From Agelaius tricolor (Eukaryota > Chordata > Aves > Passeriformes > Icteridae): a stretch of 64,000 nt of DNA. Of this stretch, positions 59,411-64,000 are shown piece after piece. The stretch is from contig JALJCS010000024.1 of assembly GCA_023055355.1 (NCBI GenBank), positions 6,711,501 through 6,775,500 on the forward strand. Direction: 5' to 3'. The first letter of the stretch is position 1. Each line of letters opens with the position of its first letter. The notes below the pieces were generated by a model, which was given only the letters and a program-made list of their open reading frames with translations, was not told the DNA's origin and did no database searches. Position numbers and translations under genes: made by a program.

Positions 59411-60390
59411 TGTCTTGGTTTGAAAGACAGGTGTCTGCTAAGGGAGGCAGGAGCCTCCCTTGAATGGAAAATGTAAACTCCCTCCCTCCTAATTATTATA
59501 ATTTTGAAATTAAGGGGCTCTCAGGCAAAGATATGAGAATAGGAATAGCAGTTCTTCACTAGTATGTAAAATAAAGCAAGCAAACAACAACAACTCTGGC
59601 GTTAACAGCAGCCAGAGCCAGGAGCGCTGTCCCGGCTCTTCGGCCGCGGCGCATCCGCTTCGCTGAAGTTCCGGGCACGGCCGGCAGGGGCGCTGCGGGC
59701 TCCCGGCGGGCAGGGCCGGGGCGGTGACTCCGCCGCGCCTGCAGGGGGCGCTGTGGCGCGGGGAGCACACGGCAATGGCGGCTCCGCCCAAAGGGAGGGG
59801 ATGGAGGAGAGAAGAGAGGCCTTGCTTCACAAACCCTGGGACAGCCGATCTCGGTGCCCCAGAAGCAGCAAGCTGAGCTGGCAGGGAAAGCTACAATGCA
59901 ATGAAAGCTCAGAGCAGTGCTGGAGCGACAGCAGGGGCAGAACAGCAGCAACCAGAGCAGGGCAGGGAGAGCTGGGCTCAGGGAGCCGGGCACCTGAGCA
60001 GGTGGGGACGGGTCCCTCTGTCAGGAAAGTGAGTGTTTGTAAGGTCCCAGTTCAGTGGCCTCTCTCAGGAGCAGAGGGACGGAGGCTCACACCACAGCAG
60101 CTGCAGCAGCGAATTCTCTTCCTGGGCAGCAGCTCTGACCCTCCTCCTCTAAAGCTGAGACAGAGAGCCTGCAGCTGCCCTAGCCTCGGCTTTTACCAGC
60201 CCAGTCCTCACCGTGTCTCTGCCCCTCAGAGAGAAACTCCAGATAAGAGAAGTACAACCAGATGCCCTCCTCCCCTGAGCTTGGCCACTTTTTGTGTTTT
60301 TCTTAAGTACCCAGTTGTTACTGATTCCTAGGAAGTTATAGGAAAAAAATTCTCTAAGTAAAAAGGAACAAAAGGAAAGAAACCTAACCT
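59411..60390 (-). mobile_element. 5' LTR of a minus-strand endogenous retrovirus (outer border uncertain)
   Basis: The + strand starts TGTCTTGGTTTGAAAGACAG, so on the minus strand the LTR ends CCAAGACA next to the primer site. The AT-rich part up to 59580 (GGAGGCAGGAGCCTCCCTTG, AAATTAAGGGGCTCTCAGGC) is a songbird LTR I recognise from memory. The CpG-rich block 59590-59800 and the tail to about 60390 are assigned only by continuity. No gag, pol or env protein remains in the sequence to the left, so the provirus is cut off soon after the leader. Confidence 0.6.
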
Positions 60391-62035
60391 CCAGCACCAG
60401 AGGAGAGCATTGCCATCTCTGTCAAGGAGATTTGTTGGTGCTGTGTCCAAATGCAGTCCAAGAGTCTGAGGTGTCCCAGCCATGGCAGTAGTGCAGGATG
60501 AAGGCAGAGGTGATGTGATGTGTACTGGGTTTGTTAGGAACAAGATGGAGGGCTCAAACACCATTTCAAAAATATTTTGATTGGTTGCCACGTCTTCCAC
60601 TCAGTAAAGCCCTTGATTACACCAGCAATGTAAACCTGAAGGCCTCACTTCCCCCTAGTAATTCTGCTACCTACAGATTGTAGATTCAGACTTTGAATAT
60701 TTTTATTTTCCATAGTAGATGTTACCTTGAGGTTTTAGGTAAGCATTTAAAAGCAGATATATTGGGAATGGAGAACTACTTATTTCTAATCCTGTTTCCT
60801 CCTTCCTTCCTTCATATTTCATGAAGAAGATATTAGCATTAAAAGTCTTAAACAGAAAAACAACAAGTTATGATATTGATTTAATGTAGAGGTTACAAAG
60901 GTCAAGGGATTAATGTCTATATGAGCACTTGCAGGTGTCAATTTTAAACACATTCTAATTGTTTATGGGGGAACTTTTTTCACAGAGAGTACACCAAATG
61001 TATTCATACATGGTATGGGATTCTTCTTGGGGAAAGAGAAGGGCCTCTGCTTTCTCTAGCAGTAGTTTATCCCACTTAGTGCCTTATGGGATGGGATAGA
61101 TAGAGCAGCATTATTTTTTTCATGTAAACTTCTGTGTAGCTCTTTTTGCACATCTTGACTTGCTGCATCATCACAAGTGGGCAATTCATAATTAGTGTGA
61201 TTAGAGGCACATCTATTGCAGTGGAAAGGAGCATGAAAGTTAGTCATTAAAACTCTGCTGCAAGGAGGTGGTGTGCTGTCTCTTCTTTCTTTTGCCAAAA
61301 ATTCCTCCACAAATCTAATTTCAAGCCTTGCTCAGCAGAGGAAGGGTATGAAACTGTGGCTATTTCCGTGACCAGTATTACAACACCATTTCCCCAAATC
61401 ATTTATTAGTTGCCACAAAGATTGAAGTGTATTTCTAACTAATTCAAAAATCAAAATTTTAGACATGGATCATGCATATATTTGTGCCTTCCTTTTTGCT
61501 GGAGTGCAGAAAAATGAATTTTAAAAATAGCCTGGGGTGAAGGTTTAAGTCATTCGTTTTACAAGACTCTTTAAAAGCTTCTTTCCTAACCTGTCAAATT
61601 ATAGGATGGCTATAATTTGTTTAAGTCTTTCAACATTTAGGAAAGTGCCTGCTGCATATTGAAGCATTAACTCCCCTTAGCTGAGCAAATTGAGCACGGG
61701 GCTGCAGGAGCAGCCAGGGCTCCGCTGGGAAGGAGCTGCCTGCTCCACACCAGGCCTCATGAATTGCAAAGAGCTAATTAGGAGAAACGCTCACAAAAGA
61801 CTGATTTTCTGACACTTCTGCCTAAGAAATATTTGAAGTGCTTTGGGCATTCTGAGGGTTCTCTGTCTGTAGAGACAGTTTGTTAGACTTGCCATCAGTG
61901 TTCCTTTCATTTTTGTCTTCTCCCACCTCTCCTATCTGAAGGCAGAGAGCATTGTGTGCAGCAAAGTGCTGCTCAGCCACTGTCACCATCATTTGGAAAG
62001 GGGACTTCCAGCTGGAGGTGCTTGGACCCTAAAAT

Positions 62036-62071
<36 letters not shown>

Positions 62072-63584
62072 TATTTATTTCATTAAAAGATCAGCCAGTT
62101 CCAGAAACTTCTACAGCCATCTGCAGGAGCTGCAAATTGTCCCCCAAAGCTGTTTTTGGAGAGGAGCAGAGATGAGCAATTCAAGCAGTGTTGGAGGCTG
62201 GGGATTTAATAAATGCCACCAGGGTCCCAGGCATGAACTCAGGCCGAGCCCTCATTTTGGACCCTTCTTTCCTGAGAAATCAGAGCCGTTGTTTGCCCTG
62301 TTCAGGGATGCCAAGGGAAAAGACTGATGCCCAGTTTGCTGGATCTGCTGTGAACCTGCCACTCCCTCTGGCAGCAGTGGGGTTTCACTGAGCCACAGCA
62401 GGGCAGTACCTGTTCATCTCAAAAGATGAATGAAATAATTGTGCTGTATGCACAGCATTTGGAAATGCAAGAGAAGTAGAAAGGGTTTGCAATTAAAAAA
62501 TGGACAGGAAAGCTGTATATACTCTTACTACACCTCAGCATCGCTACCTAGATATTTTATAGGTTTTTATTGGTTTTAGTACTGTTTGCATATTTGTATC
62601 TGTTAGGATGCCTAGAAAAAGCTTTTTGGATGTTATTTTGAAAGCAGATGTTAATGTATTTATCTATCCTACACACTGATTTTACAGCTGGACTTGCAAT
62701 GCTTGGATATCCTGGACAAGAGTGAGACTGTCAAGTCTAACCTCCTCAGTCATCCCTCTGGGCTTCCTCATCTGAAATTGCCAATATCCACAAGATTGCA
62801 CCCTTAATATCTGAAACATCCCTCAGGTAAGGTGTTGTGTTTGTGGGCTGGGAAATACCTTGTGGTCCTGGGCTTGTGTCCTGCATCCCCCATTCCCTGC
62901 CACAGTGATGCCCAGATGGAATTATGGCAAGCCAGATCAGGCACAAGGCAGTTCACTAGGACAGAAAACACTTTGTATCTGGTTTAGGTGAGGTCCAACA
63001 CCTAGGAAGAGTTTGAGGCTGTTTCTGGGACACACCTGGTGTTTGACAGTGCAGCTTTGGCTGGTTCCTGGCAGGCAGGAGCTCACATCCCAAACTGAGT
63101 TATGTTGCTCCTACCTCGTGCTGCAGCCAAGATCCCTTGGGAGAGACAATCCAGCACTGACATGCCTGGAGTGACTTGGGAAGCTGCCCCCTGCTGCCAG
63201 ATTTCTTCTGGAAAGGGGTTTTGTGCCAGGTGGGAGCATGTGGGAAACATTCTCTGGGATGCACTGGCCTCAGAGACAGGAGGAAGTGACAGTGCATGGG
63301 AGACTTGGGTTTCTGCCAATCCTTTGTGTGGGCTTTTGTGCCATGTCTCCCTATTTCTGATTGTGGTACTAATCAAAACTTGCAAATAGAATAAAACCAA
63401 GGTGAGGAAATACAATGTTGGCTGGTACTGCTCCATCTTGGTCTGGGCTCACACCCTGACAGAGTCTGGAGTAAGTGTTTCCAGCCAGCTCCAAAGCATA
63501 TGTGCATGTAAATCACCATGGTCTTTATTCCTCTTGTGGTATAGTGCCAGCTTGGAAGGAGCCCTGGTCTGACCTTTCTAGGCA
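60391..63584. other. Intergenic region, right part
   Basis: This is AT-rich non-coding DNA with a T run of about 28 at 62040-62069. A GC-richer patch at 61690-61800 containing GAATTGCAAAGAGCTAATTAGG could be a conserved element. No FAM193A exon or CpG island was recognised. Confidence 0.4.
62040..62069. repeat. Poly-T tract
   Basis: This is an uninterrupted run of about 28-29 T. No target duplication or gene copy could be tied to it. Confidence 0.85.
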
Positions 63585-64000
63585 AAAGCATAGTCTAGAC
63601 AAGATGGCCTAGCACCCTGTCCAGCTGAATATTAAAAATGTCAGGTGTTGGGGAGTCCCCCACATCTCTGGGGAGTTTATCCCCATGACTGACTGCTCTC
63701 TGTGTGAAAAAAATTCCTCTTGTGTCCAGTCTCACCAGGAGTAACTTGTACCTGTTACCTCCCCTCTTTTCCATGTGACTCTTTGTAAGAAGGGTTTGGG
63801 TTTTTTTTTTGTAGCCACACCATTTTTTTTTTTGTAGCCACCTTTTAAATTCTGGGACATGGCAATAAAGTCTCCCCTAAGCCTTCTTTTCCCAAGGCTG
63901 TACAAACCCCCTTCTCCCAGCCTTTTCTGTTAGGGCTGGTTCCCAATTCTCTGATCACCTTTCTGACCCTTCTCTGGACTCTCCCCAGCCTGTCCATATC
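63585..64000 (-). mobile_element. CR1 LINE, minus strand, running off the window
   Basis: TAGACAAGATGGCCTAGCAC, TGTGTGAAAAAAATTCCTCT, TGTGTCCAGTCTCACCAGGA and CTCCCCAGCCTGTCCATATC follow the reversed CR1 ORF2-end order of an older CR1 subfamily. It continues past the right edge. A local duplication of a T-run plus GTAGCCAC is inserted at 63800-63842. Confidence 0.88.
63800..63842. repeat. Small tandem duplication in CR1
   Basis: A T run followed by GTAGCCAC occurs twice, with unit length of about 22 bases. Confidence 0.8.

Noticed and set aside
59559..59993. Minus-strand 144-residue Leu/Arg-rich frame
   Set aside because: It is in the CpG-rich LTR region, has no domain, and is explained by GC composition.
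62040..62400. Poly-T followed by a GC-richer stretch, as in a minus-strand processed pseudogene
   Set aside because: No recognisable gene reads on the minus strand and no target duplication borders it.
54641..64000. Start of FAM193A, expected downstream of RNF4 by synteny
   Set aside because: No exon with protein-like content and splice borders was recognised. The only CpG-rich patch sits inside an LTR-like context.

Overview
The window looks like avian nuclear DNA, most likely from a passerine. It has short exons with GT-AG borders in AT-rich introns, many CR1 LINE 3' ends with the avian ATTCTGTG-type tail, and several solo LTRs whose sequences I recognise from songbird genomes. The passerine call rests on memory of those LTRs and was not searched.

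There are two protein-coding genes, both on the + strand. The first (about 5.35-35.63 kb) is the 3' part of CFAP99, a cilia and flagella associated coiled-coil protein. Twelve exons can be read in one continuous frame (537 residues plus stop), with an AATAAA 130 bp after the stop. Its first exons lie upstream of the window or were not recognised. The second (about 40.6-54.74 kb) is complete RNF4, the SUMO-targeted RING E3 ubiquitin ligase of 194 residues. It has a CpG-island promoter carrying a ZNF143-type element and CCAAT boxes, a non-coding first exon, an ATG in a short exon, and a 10-nt microexon that completes the fourth SUMO-interaction motif. The order CFAP99-RNF4 on one strand matches the vertebrate 4p16.3-type block, where FAM193A follows; no FAM193A exon was recognised.

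The rest is intron or intergenic DNA with transposon remains. These include nine CR1 fragments, two solo LTRs with perfect 5-bp target-site duplications (9.34-9.74 kb and 38.07-38.73 kb), and an inverted pair of one LTR-like family flanking five RNF4 exons (42.2 and 52.4 kb). There is also a direct pair of a second family (4.7 and 58.7 kb) and a minus-strand LTR next to a decayed tRNA-Lys-type primer binding site (59.4 kb). Simple repeats (TA, GATA, long T and G runs) are scattered throughout.

I found no CRISPR, operon, toxin or clearly new gene system. The most useful leads are the inverted LTR pair around RNF4 exons, the RNF4 microexon, the ZNF143 promoter element, the solo LTRs with defined insertion sites, and the CpG-rich patch at 59.6-59.8 kb that could be either an LTR or a host promoter.
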